Below are positions 8,636 to 17,452 of a stretch of DNA of 64,000 bases, in pieces. The stretch is from contig NZ_JARADB010000002.1 of assembly GCF_028765165.1 (NCBI RefSeq), positions 1,299,146-1,363,145 on the forward strand, written 5' to 3'. Each line of letters begins with the position of its first letter. Position 1 is the stretch's first letter. The position numbers were made by a program, and so were the translations under genes. Source of the stretch: Paenibacillus sp. MAHUQ-63. Its GTDB lineage: Bacteria; Bacillota; Bacilli; Paenibacillales; NBRC-103111. The notes beneath the pieces were generated by a model. It made no database searches, was not told the DNA's origin, and saw only the letters and a program-made list of their open reading frames with translations.

Positions 8636-10336
8636 ATGAGAAGTAAGGGAACCAGAAAAACCTGGAGAACGTTGGTCCTGCTATTCTTCGTGACTGTGCT
8701 TGTCGTCGGTTGCACCTCGGGTGGAGATGAGCCGGGCGGCACTCCGAGCGGCGGGGGAGGCGCAGAGGGTGCTGGCAATGTGAATGCAACCGGATTTCCA
8801 ATTGTCAAAACGAAAGTGGAGATGAGCGCATTCGCGCCGCAATCCGCCAACATTGCCGATTTGAACACGAATTGGTTTACCAAATATTTGGAAGGGAAAA
8901 CGAATATCCATCTCAATTGGCAGCTCGTCCCCGGCGAAACGGCGGCGTTGAAGGAGAAGAAGCAGCTCCTGCTGGCCAGCGGCGACTATCCCGATATCTT
9001 CATGCAGGGCGATCTGACGAAGGAAGAGCAGCTGCTGTACGGCCAGCAAGGCGTTCTCATACCGTTGAACAAGCTGATCGATCAGTATGCTCCGAATATT
9101 AAACAGGCGTTCAAGGACATCCCTTATCTGGAGAAGGCGATTACGGCGCCTGACGGCAACATTTATGCGATTCCTTCCGTGAATGAATGCTATCACTGCC
9201 AATTCTCCGCCAAAATGTGGGTAAACTCGAAGTGGCTGCAGAAGCTCGGCCTCAGCGCTCCGAAAACGACGGACGATTTCTACAACATGCTGAAGGCGTT
9301 CAAGGAGAAAGATCCGAACGGCAACGGCAAGGCGGATGAAATTCCGTTCACCGGCTCACCGACAGGGTGGCATACGGATATTGAAACGTTCGTCATGAAT
9401 GCATTCGTCTATTTCAATGCGGATAATAACTATTTCGTATTGAATGGCGGCAAGCTGGGAACGGCCGTCGACCAACCCGGCTTCAAGAAAGGGCTGCAAT
9501 TCCTGAATAAGCTGTATGCGGAAGGCTTGATTGATAAGGAAGCTTTCACGCAGAAATCGGATGCGCTGTCGCAGAAAGGCAACAGCCCGGACACGGCAAT
9601 CGCCGGTGCGATTCCGGCGGGCTGGTTCGGTGAATTCACCGATGCATCGCCGAGCGCGACACGGCACAAGGATTATGATCCGATCGCGCCGCTCACGGGT
9701 CCGGACGGAGCTTCGTTCACCGGCCACTACATCGGAGTCGGGAATTCCGTCTTCGCCATCACGAACAAAAATAAAAATCCGGAAGCGGCTATCCGTTTGG
9801 CCGACTACTTGTACTCCGAAGAAGGAACGACGCTGTCGAACTTCGGGGAAGAGGGACGCAATTGGGTGAAAGCGGAGCCGAACGACAAAAATACGCGCGG
9901 TACGGCGGCAAAGTTCAAAGTGAAAGAAACTTCTTACGGCGTCGGTCAAGTGCAGAACGATCATTGGAATCAAATGGGTCCGAACCTGCGCTCAGCCGAT
10001 TACCGTGAAACCGCCTATGCCGCCAGCCAGGACATTTATACGATGGACGGCTTGGAGACCCGGCTGTATAAGGCGACGAAGGAGTTATACGAAGGCCATC
10101 AGCCGAAGGAAGAGTTTCCGACGGACATCTTCTTGACGAACGAACAAGCGAACCAAGTGAAGCAGCTGAAGCCGATCATTACGGATTATGTGAAGCAGTC
10201 CATGCTGCAGTTCATCATGGGCGCCAAAAGCATCGACAAGGACTGGGACGCTTACTTGAAAGGGTTAAAGGATTCCGGCATGGATCAATTCATTAGTATT
10301 TATCAAGAAGCATATAACAAAGTGTATAAAAAATAA
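8636..10336 (+). CDS. Sugar-binding lipoprotein of ABC transporter, LplA/YtcQ type
   Basis: The extracellular solute-binding protein of the 6.7-10.3 kb transporter, about 566 residues. A signal peptide with lipobox ends VLVVGC, so the mature protein is a membrane-tethered lipoprotein. Near residue 225 it has DPNGNGKADE, an EF-hand-like calcium loop common in LplA-type proteins that bind long oligosaccharides. Two in-frame ATGs exist at 8630 and 8636; the AAGGAGGG site is only two bases from the first, so the second is favoured. It lies 92 bases after the permeases in the same direction. The ligand is unknown. Confidence 0.92.
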   Translation: MRSKGTRKTWRTLVLLFFVTVLVVGCTSGGDEPGGTPSGGGGAEGAGNVNATGFPIVKTKVEMSAFAPQSANIADLNTNWFTKYLEGKTNIHLNWQLVPGETAALKEKKQLLLASGDYPDIFMQGDLTKEEQLLYGQQGVLIPLNKLIDQYAPNIKQAFKDIPYLEKAITAPDGNIYAIPSVNECYHCQFSAKMWVNSKWLQKLGLSAPKTTDDFYNMLKAFKEKDPNGNGKADEIPFTGSPTGWHTDIETFVMNAFVYFNADNNYFVLNGGKLGTAVDQPGFKKGLQFLNKLYAEGLIDKEAFTQKSDALSQKGNSPDTAIAGAIPAGWFGEFTDASPSATRHKDYDPIAPLTGPDGASFTGHYIGVGNSVFAITNKNKNPEAAIRLADYLYSEEGTTLSNFGEEGRNWVKAEPNDKNTRGTAAKFKVKETSYGVGQVQNDHWNQMGPNLRSADYRETAYAASQDIYTMDGLETRLYKATKELYEGHQPKEEFPTDIFLTNEQANQVKQLKPIITDYVKQSMLQFIMGAKSIDKDWDAYLKGLKDSGMDQFISIYQEAYNKVYKK

Positions 10337-10381
10337 CGGACAACAAAGAGCGGCAAGGATAGCCGGGAAGGGAAGTGCGGC

Positions 10382-11386
10382 ATGGAACGGATGTTGGTCG
10401 AGGAATACCGCGGGGGTGTGCTGGAATGTACGCATGCGGGCCATGTATGCGGCGTCGATGCCGCAGGGCGCATCCGGTATGCGGCAGGGAATCCGCATCA
10501 TGTGACCTATCTGCGGTCGGCGGCCAAACCGTTCCAGGCCATACCGGTTCTGCAGCACGCGATCGAGAACCGGTTCGGCTTCACCGGAAGGGAGACGGCG
10601 ATTCTGGCAGGCTCACACCGGGGGGAGCCGTTCCACATCGAAGCGGTCGAGTCCATGCTGGGCAAGATTGGGCTGGGCGAAGAACGGCTCGTATGCGCCA
10701 CCACCTACCCGCTTAACATCGGCGCAAGGGATAACGCCGTCCGGCAGCAGCTGCCGAAGCGGCGCGTTTATCACAACTGCTCGGGGAAGCACACGGGCAT
10801 TCTGGCGCTATGCCAAGCGCTTGGGTACGACCTTGGGTCGTACTGTGACCCCGAACATCCCGCGCAGAAGCTCATCCTGCGCACGCTGGCATCGCTCTCG
10901 GAGATGCCGGAGGAGCAAATCCCGATCGGCACGGACGGCTGCGGCTTCCCGGTGCACGCGCTGCCGCTGGATGCGCTGGCCAGGGCCTACTTGAAGCTGG
11001 CGTGCCCTGATCTGATCCCGGATCCTGCGGTGAGGGACGCGGTCCGTAAGCTGACCGCCCTGATGCATGCGCATCCGGAGATGATCGCGGGGACGGATTT
11101 CATATGCTCCGTCCTGCTGCGGGACCCGAATATCGTTGCCAAAGGAGGCGCCAAAGGGGTGTACGGCTTCGCGCTGAAGGAGGAGCGGGTCGCTTTCGCT
11201 TTGAAGGTGCTGGACGGCTCCGAGGAGGAATGGCCGCTCATCGTCGCCTCGATTCTGGAGCAGCTGCAATACCCGAATCGTGATACGATCGAGGCGCTGT
11301 ACCGGATATCGCAGCGCACGATTCGGAACGATGCGAATGTCACAGTCGGTTACAGTAAGGCCGTGTTCAAGCTCCAAGAAGAATGA
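10382..11386 (+). CDS. Asparaginase II family protein (Rhizobium-type, PF06089 class)
   Basis: A 334-residue protein of the thermolabile L-asparaginase II family best known from Rhizobium etli, unrelated to the common type I/II asparaginases. Family marks are YLRSAAKPFQAIP (Ser and Lys of the S-x-x-K motif), VYHNCSGKHTG, GTDGCGFPVHALP and the glycine-rich AKGGAKGVYGFAL. The expected reaction is hydrolysis of L-asparagine to aspartate and ammonia, though many members have untested substrates. There is no signal peptide. It lies 45 bases after a sugar-binding protein and before a terminator, so it is probably the last gene of the sugar transporter operon, an unusual partner for it. Confidence 0.88.
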   Translation: MERMLVEEYRGGVLECTHAGHVCGVDAAGRIRYAAGNPHHVTYLRSAAKPFQAIPVLQHAIENRFGFTGRETAILAGSHRGEPFHIEAVESMLGKIGLGEERLVCATTYPLNIGARDNAVRQQLPKRRVYHNCSGKHTGILALCQALGYDLGSYCDPEHPAQKLILRTLASLSEMPEEQIPIGTDGCGFPVHALPLDALARAYLKLACPDLIPDPAVRDAVRKLTALMHAHPEMIAGTDFICSVLLRDPNIVAKGGAKGVYGFALKEERVAFALKVLDGSEEEWPLIVASILEQLQYPNRDTIEALYRISQRTIRNDANVTVGYSKAVFKLQEE

Positions 11387-11402
11387 GTTTGGTTAAATGG
11401 TT

Positions 11403-11436
11403 AGGCGCTCCCCGGATCGTATGGGGAGCGCCTTTT
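11403..11436 (+). terminator. Rho-independent terminator after asparaginase gene
   Basis: An 11-bp perfect stem (AGGCGCTCCCC / GGGGAGCGCCT) is followed by TTT on the plus strand. It ends the transporter-asparaginase operon and touches the stop codon of the convergent AraC gene. Confidence 0.85.
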
Positions 11437-12280
11437 ACGTCAACCGTTTAAACTGATAAGGTGTCAGATGCGCCAGTTTTTTGAAAACGCGGTGAAAATG
11501 CTGAACATTCTCATAGCCGCAGTCGAGGCTGACTTCGAGCACGGACTTGTCGGTCGTCTTGAGCAGCCGTTTGGCTTCCTCGACCCTTTTGAATTGAACG
11601 TAGTCCGTCACCGTCATGCCCACAATCGCTTTAAACGCATGGGCCAAATAAAATTTATTAAGATAGAACCGGTCGGCCAGCGCATCTAAGGTGAATGACT
11701 CCAAATAATGCTCGTTCAAATAGTGGAGGACTAGATTCATTTTCTCCTCTTTGGCCGATGCCGGCCTCCGGCTCACCTTCTCCGGCAGCTGCATGAACAA
11801 GAGCAGCAGGGAAGCGGTATGCAGCTTAAACAGCGAGGTTCGCTCCGGCGAGTCGTGGACCGAGTGCAGCATCTGCCACATGACGGAGAAAATCGCGTTC
11901 AGCGCTTTCAACTCATCCGCGCCGGCAAATCGGATGGCAGCCCTCTGGCCGGATAGAAACGGACCCAAGATGTCGCCGTGGCCGGTTGCGTTCAGGACGT
12001 CCGCCAGAAATCCCGGTGAGACGTTAATGACATACCTCGTATAAGGTGTGTCGTGTTTATATTCAATCCGGTGGACATCGTAAGGTGCGAGCAGCATCAT
12101 GTCGCCGTCCCTTATTTCATACAGCCGGTCTTTCACATAGATTCGGATGTCCGCCTGCAGGAACAAGGCGAGCTCGATTTTGTCGTGATAATGAACAAGA
12201 GGTTCCTGATGATCGATGATAATTTCCTTGTAATCCAGATGGAAATCATTGCTTTTAACGAATTTTGAGCCGGTGATCAT
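11435..12280 (-). CDS. AraC family transcriptional regulator with cupin sensor
   Basis: A one-component regulator of 281 residues. The N-terminal half is a cupin-like ligand domain (HYHDKIELALFLQ, then DGDMMLLAPYDVHRIEY). The C-terminal 100 residues hold two AraC helix-turn-helices (FTLDALADRFYLNKFYLAHAFK and VSLDCGYENVQHFHRVFKKL). The ATG at 12280 has CAAGGAGGGA in front; a longer frame to 12376 runs into the divergent promoter region. It is transcribed away from a dehydratase-oxidoreductase pair for sugar acids and probably controls it in response to a sugar acid or its oligosaccharide. Confidence 0.88.
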   Translation of the reverse strand: MITGSKFVKSNDFHLDYKEIIIDHQEPLVHYHDKIELALFLQADIRIYVKDRLYEIRDGDMMLLAPYDVHRIEYKHDTPYTRYVINVSPGFLADVLNATGHGDILGPFLSGQRAAIRFAGADELKALNAIFSVMWQMLHSVHDSPERTSLFKLHTASLLLLFMQLPEKVSRRPASAKEEKMNLVLHYLNEHYLESFTLDALADRFYLNKFYLAHAFKAIVGMTVTDYVQFKRVEEAKRLLKTTDKSVLEVSLDCGYENVQHFHRVFKKLAHLTPYQFKRLT

Positions 12281-12410
12281 GTGCGTCCCTCCTTGAGGAC
12301 AATATACGTTATTTTTCTGTGAAAAGAAACCAATTTTGTTTTCGATTATTGCCATTCTCATTGATAAGATGGTCATACGAATGAAAATCGCATGACTGGA
12401 GATGACAGCA

Positions 12411-13544
12411 ATGAGAATTGAACATGTGTCCGTAAACGCCTACCGGATTCCGCCGAATCCGCCTTGGGAAGACGCTACGAACAAGGTCGGCGGGATTGAG
12501 TTTATTGTCGTCGAATTGAAGACCGATACCGGCCTAACAGGTACAGGCTTCAGCTATACGGTCGATGTAGGCGGAACGGCCATCCAATCGTTGATTGAGC
12601 ATTATTTGGCCAATTTGATCATAGGGTTGGATCCTTTGAATTATGAGTACATCTGGCAGCTGCTGCAGCGCCAATCCCGCCGTCTTGGGCTGGGCGTCAA
12701 CGCACTGGCGATTGCCGCGATCGATGTGGCGGTGTGGGACCTGATCGGCAAGCATCATAAGCAGCCGCTGTACCGCCTGCTGGGGGGAGCGAGAGAAAGC
12801 ATCCCATGCTATATTAGCGGCATCGATTTGGGCGACACGCTGGAGCAGCTGTTAGACCGGGTAAGGGGCTACCGGGAACAGCAGTACCGGACGGTCAAAA
12901 TCAAGATCGGCAAGGAAACGATCGAAGAGGATATCGAGCGGATCGTGAAGGTTCAAGAGCTGCTCGGAGCGGGTGCGACGGTCTTGGTCGACGCCAATCA
13001 GAAGTGGAGTGCAGCGGAGGCGCTTCAGGCGTGCGCTAAACTGGATCATCTGAATCTAGGGTGGATCGAGGAGCCGATTCTGTATCACGATATCGAAGGT
13101 CACCGTCATCTGCGCCGCCATTTGCGCACGCCGATTGCGCTGGGGGAGAGCCTATTCAGCAAATACCAATTTCTCGAATATTTGAAGCAAGATGCGATCG
13201 ATATTGTACAAGCGGATGTAGCCTTCGTCGGAGGGATTACGGAATGGGTGAAAATCGCCCATCTCTCGCAAGCATATGGGAAAGTGATTGCCCCGCATTA
13301 TATGATGGAGCTGTCCGTTCACTTGCTCTGCGGCGTGACGAACGGATACATGCTGGAGAATGTCGTAGGCGGGTCGTTCACCGAGCTGGGCGTTCTGGAA
13401 ACGCCGATAACCGTCAAGAACGGGCTTGGCGTACCATCCGACCGGCCGGGGCACGGCATTGTCTTTGACCAATCTGCGCTTGATGCGTATAAGCTGGATC
13501 CGGAAGCTGTCCGCCGGACGTTCGTAGGAGGCAGCAAACAATGA
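12411..13544 (+). CDS. Enolase superfamily sugar-acid dehydratase (mandelate racemase/muconate lactonizing type)
   Basis: A 377-residue member of the mandelate racemase branch of the enolase superfamily. The N-terminal capping domain is followed by a barrel with Lys163 and Lys165 (K-x-K, TVKIKIGK), metal ligands Asp194 (VDANQK), Glu220 or Glu221 (WIEEP) and Glu246 (ALGES), and a late His in IAPHYMMEL. These enzymes usually dehydrate aldonic or uronic acids or racemise acids. Two start codons exist; ATG at 12411 has GGAG nine bases upstream and is preferred over 12402. It overlaps a mannonate-oxidoreductase-like SDR gene, which argues for sugar-acid breakdown. The precise substrate cannot be told. 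Confidence 0.85.
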   Translation: MRIEHVSVNAYRIPPNPPWEDATNKVGGIEFIVVELKTDTGLTGTGFSYTVDVGGTAIQSLIEHYLANLIIGLDPLNYEYIWQLLQRQSRRLGLGVNALAIAAIDVAVWDLIGKHHKQPLYRLLGGARESIPCYISGIDLGDTLEQLLDRVRGYREQQYRTVKIKIGKETIEEDIERIVKVQELLGAGATVLVDANQKWSAAEALQACAKLDHLNLGWIEEPILYHDIEGHRHLRRHLRTPIALGESLFSKYQFLEYLKQDAIDIVQADVAFVGGITEWVKIAHLSQAYGKVIAPHYMMELSVHLLCGVTNGYMLENVVGGSFTELGVLETPITVKNGLGVPSDRPGHGIVFDQSALDAYKLDPEAVRRTFVGGSKQ

Positions 13545-14383
13545 ACCTTGCCCATTTGAAAGGCCGCACCGCCGTGATCACCGGCGGAAGCGGGGTGCTG
13601 TGCAGCGGAATGGCGATGGAACTGGCCTCGTACGGCGTTCGGATCGTTCTCCTGAATCGAAATCCGGCGAATGGAGCGGCTGTGGCGGACGCCATTCGCC
13701 AGAACGGCGGAGAAGCTTACGCCATTTCCTGTGACGTTCTGCAGGAGGAGCAGGTCATCGCTGCAGCGCGGGAGGTGCACAGCGAATTCGGCGGCTGCGA
13801 CATTCTCATTAACGGAGCCGGCGGGGGACATCCAAGCGGCAACACGACGAAGGAACGTCTTGAAGCGGGAGATCATGAACGCACGGACATTACGACGATG
13901 TTCAATATGAAGCCATCCGGCTTCGGTTTCGTTCTCGATTTGAACGTGATGGGGACTTGGGTGCCCACCCAGCACTTTACGCCGCTGATGATGCACCGGG
14001 AGGGCGCGATCATCATCAACATTTCGTCGATGGCCGCACCGCGTCCGGCGACGAAAGTGCCGGCCTACAGCGCAGCCAAAGCGGCCGTCGAGAATCTCAC
14101 CAAATGGCTTGCGGTCCATTTGGCCGATGCCGGGATCCGGGTGAATGCGATAGCCCCCGGCTTCTTCGTTACCGAGCAGAACCGTAACCTGCTCCTGCAC
14201 CCGGACGGCTCGCTGACCCCGAGATCCGAGAAAATTATCGGGCATACGCCGATGGGACGGTTCGGCAGCCCGGAAGATCTCCTCGGCACGGTCCGCTGGC
14301 TCGTCGACGAGCGCAGCTCAGGCTTCGTGACTGGTATTACCGTTCCCGTCGACGGCGGGTTCCTGGCCTATTCGGGCGTTTGA
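13541..14383 (+). CDS. SDR-family oxidoreductase, D-mannonate oxidoreductase-like
   Basis: A 280-residue short-chain dehydrogenase with the glycine-rich NAD(P) motif TGGSGVLCSGMA, NGAGG, and the Ser/Tyr/Lys catalytic set in NISSMAAPRPATKVPAYSAAK. A long insertion between the NGAGG and Ser motifs (HPSGNTTKERLEAGDHERTD) and the ending PVDGGFLAYSGV resemble the YjmF/UxuB-type SDR that interconverts fructuronate and mannonate in Bacillus. It starts in an ATGA overlap with the dehydratase gene, so the two are translationally coupled. Together they suggest catabolism of a uronic or aldonic acid released from pectin-like material. The assignment of the exact sugar is inference. Confidence 0.85.
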   Translation: MNLAHLKGRTAVITGGSGVLCSGMAMELASYGVRIVLLNRNPANGAAVADAIRQNGGEAYAISCDVLQEEQVIAAAREVHSEFGGCDILINGAGGGHPSGNTTKERLEAGDHERTDITTMFNMKPSGFGFVLDLNVMGTWVPTQHFTPLMMHREGAIIINISSMAAPRPATKVPAYSAAKAAVENLTKWLAVHLADAGIRVNAIAPGFFVTEQNRNLLLHPDGSLTPRSEKIIGHTPMGRFGSPEDLLGTVRWLVDERSSGFVTGITVPVDGGFLAYSGV

Positions 14384-14421
14384 TGAAAATTGGTATTTAC
14401 GAGTCCGCATATTTCTGATAT

Positions 14422-14730
14422 TATAATCGCAATATTAAATGCGACGAAGAGACGAGTAAATACATGGAAACTTTCACAGAGAGCTCTGGATAGCTGAAAA
14501 GGAGCAAAGCGTTCGGTATTGAAGAAAGACTCAGAGCAGCATATCGGAACCGCCTTCGGCGGGGATGGTAGGCCAGGAGCTCCTGTTATAGAGCTAAAGT
14601 ATACGCATTGCAGGCAATGCCGTACTTGAAGAGGCGGATATGGCGACATATTTGCGAATCTGGGGTGGTACCACGAGGATCATAATCTCGTCCCTAAGAC
14701 TGATCATAGTCTTGGGGGTGGGATTTTTTT
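14422..14730 (+). promoter_or_regulatory. T-box leader (probable lysine specifier) upstream of asd
   Basis: A -10 box TATAAT at 14422-14427 precedes a T-box leader. Stem I opens with GAAGAGACGAGTA; AATAC (14459-14463) pairs with GTATT (14516-14520), and AGAGAGC and the upper-loop elements lie between. By alignment with the glyQS leader the specifier follows GAA plus one base, giving AAA at 14525-14527 (AAG if shifted by one), both lysine. The T-box itself is GGGGTGGTACCACG near 14662-14675. The terminator stem lies at about 14689-14730 and ends in seven T. Uncharged tRNA-Lys would stabilise the antiterminator and turn on asd. The T-box call is firm; the specifier is inferred. Confidence 0.88.
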
Positions 14731-14830
14731 GTTCATTCTAAAGATGACCCGTTAGCGGGCGATTTACCGAACACCAAATGACGCTTTTGCATATTGTACT
14801 CATACCATTTTGAAAGGAATTGAATCTCAC

Positions 14831-15916
14831 ATGGCACAAAAATTAAGAGTTGGTATTGTAGGCGGTACGGGCATGGTAGGGCAGCGTTTCGTTGAGCTGC
14901 TCAATGGGCACCCTTGGTTTGAAGTAACGGCAATTGCTGCTAGCGCCAGTTCGGCTGGCAAAACATATGAAGAATCCGTCCGCAACAGATGGAAATTGTC
15001 CACGCCGATCCCGGATGCTGTGAAAGGCATTGTCGTACAGGACGCTTCTAAGGTTGAGGAAGTGGCTTCCGAAGTCGATTTTATTTTCTGTGCGGTCGAT
15101 ATGAAGAAAGAAGAAATTAAAGCGTTGGAAGAGGCTTATGCCAAAACAGGCACGCCTGTCGTGTCCAACAACTCCGCACACCGCTGGACGGCAGACGTTC
15201 CGATGGTCATTCCGGAAGTGAATCCGGGCCATCTGGAAGTCATCGCTGCACAGCGCAAGCGTCTGGGAACGGAGACCGGCTTCATTGCCGTGAAACCGAA
15301 CTGCTCCATTCAAAGCTATGTGCCGATGCTGCACGCGCTGCAGGAATTCAAACCGAAGACAGTTGTCGCGTCCACGTACCAAGCCATTTCCGGAGCAGGC
15401 AAAAACTTCACCGATTGGCCGGACATGCTGGACAACGTGATTCCTTATATCGGCGGCGAGGAAGAGAAAAGCGAGCAGGAGCCGCTGCGTATCTGGGGCA
15501 GCGTCGATAACGGTCAAATCGTGAAGGCAAGCGAGCCGCATATTACAACGCAATGTATCCGCGTTCCGGTAACGGACGGCCATTTGGCAACCGTATTCGT
15601 ATCGTTCGAGACGAAGCCGTCGAAAGAAGAAATTTTGGCTCGCTGGCAGCAGTACAAAGGGCGTCCGCAAGAGCTTGAACTGCCTAGCGCACCGAAACAA
15701 TTCATCACTTATTTCGAAGAAGAGAACAGACCGCAAACGAAGCTGGACCGCGACATCGAAGGCGGTATGGGCGTGTCCGCAGGCCGGTTGCGCGAAGATT
15801 CTCTTTATGATTACAAATTTGTAGGCTTATCGCATAATACGCTGCGCGGAGCGGCGGGCGGTGCGGTTCTGATCGCCGAGCTGCTGAAAGCGGAAGGCTA
15901 CATTCAGGCCAAATAA
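14831..15916 (+). CDS. asd: Aspartate-semialdehyde dehydrogenase
   Basis: Catalyses NADPH-dependent reduction of aspartyl phosphate to aspartate semialdehyde, the branch point to lysine/diaminopimelate, threonine and methionine. The 361-residue protein has the N-terminal nucleotide-binding loop VGGTGMVGQRFVELL and the active-site Cys in VKPNCSIQS, and belongs to the archaeal/fungal-like branch rather than the classic E. coli branch (SAHRWTADVPMVIPEVN, YQAISGAGK). ATG at 14831 gives MAQKLRVGIVGG; the longer frame starts with an upstream TTG at 14810 and is not needed. It stands alone between the T-box leader and a terminator, so tRNA charging is its main visible control. Confidence 0.96.
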   Translation: MAQKLRVGIVGGTGMVGQRFVELLNGHPWFEVTAIAASASSAGKTYEESVRNRWKLSTPIPDAVKGIVVQDASKVEEVASEVDFIFCAVDMKKEEIKALEEAYAKTGTPVVSNNSAHRWTADVPMVIPEVNPGHLEVIAAQRKRLGTETGFIAVKPNCSIQSYVPMLHALQEFKPKTVVASTYQAISGAGKNFTDWPDMLDNVIPYIGGEEEKSEQEPLRIWGSVDNGQIVKASEPHITTQCIRVPVTDGHLATVFVSFETKPSKEEILARWQQYKGRPQELELPSAPKQFITYFEEENRPQTKLDRDIEGGMGVSAGRLREDSLYDYKFVGLSHNTLRGAAGGAVLIAELLKAEGYIQAK

Positions 15917-15930
15917 GTTAACTTAACGAC

Positions 15931-15972
15931 ACAGCAAGCAACCTGGTTATGCCAGGAGGCTTGCTGTTTTTT
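15931..15972 (+). terminator. Rho-independent terminator after asd
   Basis: ACAGCAAGC pairs with GCTTGCTGT, with an inner CCTGG/CCAGG stem, followed by six T. It separates asd from the convergent MFS gene. Confidence 0.8.
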
Positions 15973-15973
15973 G

Positions 15974-17194
15974 TCATGTTCGCCGATCGGGATCGAGGCC
16001 TTTCGTTTCTTGGCCGAAGAACAACAGCACAAGCGCACCGATGACGATGGCTACGAAAAAAATGAGAAAGATCGACGAGATGTCATATTTCCGGGCCACC
16101 AGCAAGCCGACCAGGTACGGGCCGATGATGCCGCCGATGCGTCCGAAGGATGCGGCAAATCCGGCGCCGGTTGACCGTACGCCGGTCGGGTACAGCTCGG
16201 GCGTGTACGCATACATGGCGCCCCATGCGCCAAGATTGAAGAAGGATAAGCTGATGCCGGCGGCAATCAGCATGCCTTCCGTAGCGGCCGCGCTGAACCA
16301 GTAGGCGCTGACAGCCGTCAGCAGCAAATAGGAGACGAGAACGAACTTACGGCCGAATTTCTCGATGAAATAAGCGGCGGTGAAATAGCCGGGCAGCTGC
16401 GCTAAGGTCATGATCAAGACATATTCGAAACTTTTGACCAGACTGAAGCCTTTCATCGTCATCACGGTCGGCAGCCAGAGAAACATGCCGTAATAGGAGA
16501 AGACGACGACGAACCATAGAATCCAAAGCGTTGCGGTTGATTGACGATAATTCGCCGACCAGACCGACGCGATTCGCTCGCGGAACGTTAATTTGCGGCT
16601 TTGCATTTGTTGGAAGCGGGGAGAGTCTTGAATCGCCCGTCGCAGGTATAGCGCATACAAGGCGGGCAGTGCGCCGATCAGGAAAGCGGCCCTCCAGCCG
16701 TACACAGGGATGACGAAATAACTGACGACCGCCGCGATGATCCATCCGCACGCCCAGAAGCTTTCGAGGAGCACGACGGCGCGGCCTCTGTCCTTATCCG
16801 AGAACGACTCTGAGACGAGTGTGGATGCGACAGGAAGCTCGCCGCCAAGACCGAATCCTGTAATGAACCGCAGGATGCACAGCATGGCAAAGCTAGCGGC
16901 AAGTGCGGATAGTCCGCTGGAAATTGAGAAAATCAGCAGGGTTACCACCAAGACGGTTCGGCGTCCGTAGCGGTCAGCGCTAGCCCCCGCAACCGCTGCG
17001 CCAACCGCCATGCCTACCGAGTTAATGGCGGCGAGAAATCCGATCTGCTGGGCGCCCAGCTTCCACTCCACCGCCAATGCAGCGACAATGAAGGAAATGA
17101 TGCCTACGTCCATCGCATCGAATAACCAGCTAATGCCGGCGCTTACTAGCAATTTGCGTTTTGCAGGTTCTTGCAACCAAGTCGTTTTACTCAT
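15974..17194 (-). CDS. MFS transporter (niacin/aromatic-acid/sugar-porter-like)
   Basis: A 406-residue major facilitator permease with twelve predicted membrane segments. It has the loop 2-3 signature in ASADRYGRRTVL, a conserved Asp in the first segment (WLFDAMDVGI), and YTPELYPTGVRSTGAGFAASFGRIGGI in the C-terminal half. This pattern is seen in the sugar-porter-related group that includes niacin transporter NiaP and aromatic acid transporters. The start at 17194 (MSKTTWLQEP) follows AGGAG; a longer frame to 17239 exists. It is a single gene with no neighbour that reveals the substrate. Confidence 0.85.
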   Translation of the reverse strand: MSKTTWLQEPAKRKLLVSAGISWLFDAMDVGIISFIVAALAVEWKLGAQQIGFLAAINSVGMAVGAAVAGASADRYGRRTVLVVTLLIFSISSGLSALAASFAMLCILRFITGFGLGGELPVASTLVSESFSDKDRGRAVVLLESFWACGWIIAAVVSYFVIPVYGWRAAFLIGALPALYALYLRRAIQDSPRFQQMQSRKLTFRERIASVWSANYRQSTATLWILWFVVVFSYYGMFLWLPTVMTMKGFSLVKSFEYVLIMTLAQLPGYFTAAYFIEKFGRKFVLVSYLLLTAVSAYWFSAAATEGMLIAAGISLSFFNLGAWGAMYAYTPELYPTGVRSTGAGFAASFGRIGGIIGPYLVGLLVARKYDISSIFLIFFVAIVIGALVLLFFGQETKGLDPDRRT

Positions 17195-17335
17195 GGCAGA
17201 TGCCGCTCCTATCGTCAAAACTCTACCCCTATTTTCCACTTATCGCCCTGTTTCATACATGGAATCCAGTGCATATTTCATAAATTAACAATCCAATTCG
17301 ATAAATTATCCATAAAAATAAATGGAATTAATGGT

Positions 17336-17361
17336 TATAGTGAAATGTGTAAGCGCTAACA
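17336..17361 (+). promoter_or_regulatory. Promoter -10 and cre site upstream of pectate-lyase-fold gene
   Basis: TATAGT at 17336-17341 is followed at 17348-17361 by TGTAAGCGCTAACA, a full match to the cre consensus TGWAARCGYTWNCW. The cre sits over the expected start of transcription, so CcpA repression by preferred sugars is likely. Confidence 0.65.
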
Positions 17362-17452
17362 TACATAGTGGAGGGTGGTGGTTCAATCTGCTCGGGCATC
17401 GGAGAGAGCGCAGAAGGTTGAACTAAAATTTGCGGTTGGAGGTTAATTGTTG

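Noticed and set aside
13319..14245. 308-residue minus-strand open frame across the dehydratase and SDR genes
   Set aside because: It lies opposite two well-supported genes, has no family likeness and no ribosome site.
14843..15736. 297-residue minus-strand open frame inside asd
   Set aside because: A shadow of asd with Arg/His-rich, low-likelihood composition.
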